Below, piece by piece: positions 5,839 to 5,990 of a stretch of 5,990 nt of DNA. The translations under genes were made by a program, and so were the position numbers. Within the stretch, counting starts at the first letter, position 1. Every line of letters starts with the position of its first letter. The notes under the pieces are model-generated. The model saw only the letters and a list, made by a program, of their open reading frames with translations, ran no database searches and was not told where the DNA came from. This DNA is from Campylobacteraceae bacterium (GTDB taxonomy: Bacteria > Campylobacterota > Campylobacteria > Campylobacterales > Campylobacteraceae), in assembly GCA_031256525.1 (NCBI GenBank), contig JAIRQK010000178.1:1-5990 (forward strand). Direction: 5' to 3'.

Positions 5839-5990
5839 CAGATTAAATAGGGCAAGTAGGATAGGCTCGACCCACTAAGTGAACTGGGCGGTCATCGAGG
5901 GTGGCAAAATTCAGAGGAAAGAGACACGAAACAGGAATAAAGTACTTTACTTGTTAAAGTGGGGAGATGAGGCCAACTGTGTGGGGAGGA

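Larger units (their letters stand above)
5206..5990. other. Non-bacterial (metazoan-type) DNA joined to the bacterial operon
   Basis: This 785-base stretch has no plausible bacterial gene and different composition: higher GC than the left part, many TG/CA dinucleotides, and only about 7 CpG by my count, none between 5401 and 5820. Bacterial DNA of this GC would be expected to have roughly 30. Short translated pieces on the minus strand resemble decayed arthropod-type retroelement sequence (listed separately). The stretch from about 5840 to 5990 holds no recognisable element; its last 60 bases are purine-rich. It is most likely host or environmental eukaryotic DNA joined during assembly or library making. 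A genuine insertion is the less likely alternative. Confidence 0.8.

Overview
Most of the window (about 1-5205) is AT-rich bacterial DNA of the Campylobacterota (epsilonproteobacterial) type. The evidence is low GC, tightly overlapping genes, and the gene order MscS-like channel, MtaB-type tRNA methylthiotransferase, FtsH-like AAA protein. From memory, this order matches the Helicobacter pylori HP0284-HP0285-HP0286 neighbourhood and its Campylobacter jejuni counterpart. I cannot name the species. The last ~785 bases (about 5206-5990) do not look bacterial: they have no intact gene, are strongly depleted in CpG, and carry broken pieces of a retrotransposon type common in arthropod genomes.

Layout from the left. 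Bases 2-232 hold the end of a small lipoprotein gene on the + strand, missing its 5' end. A ~107-base gap with a possible folded RNA follows (259-309). A second small lipoprotein lies at 340-579 (+). Convergent to these is a leftward operon running from 5205 down to 597: mscS-like (4354-5205, 5'-truncated), mtaB (3085-4350), an ftsH-like gene (1425-3098), an uncharacterised 106-residue protein (1118-1438), and mog (597-1121). These genes abut or overlap by a few bases at every junction, so they are probably co-transcribed and translationally coupled. Their jobs are diverse: membrane-tension response, tRNA position-37 modification, a membrane AAA ATPase, and molybdenum-cofactor synthesis. The order therefore looks like a conserved housekeeping cluster rather than one pathway.

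Two points stand out. First, the FtsH-like protein has an intact AAA ATPase core, but the zinc-protease HEXXH box is replaced by YQAAK. It is predicted to be a proteolytically dead FtsH relative. Second, the mscS-like reading frame stops making sense as a bacterial protein at about 5205, exactly where the metazoan-type repeat DNA begins. The simplest explanation is a chimeric contig joining symbiont or gut-bacterial DNA to host DNA. A real bacterium-to-animal insertion is possible but needs spanning reads. I see no CRISPR array, tRNA, rRNA or defence system in the window.
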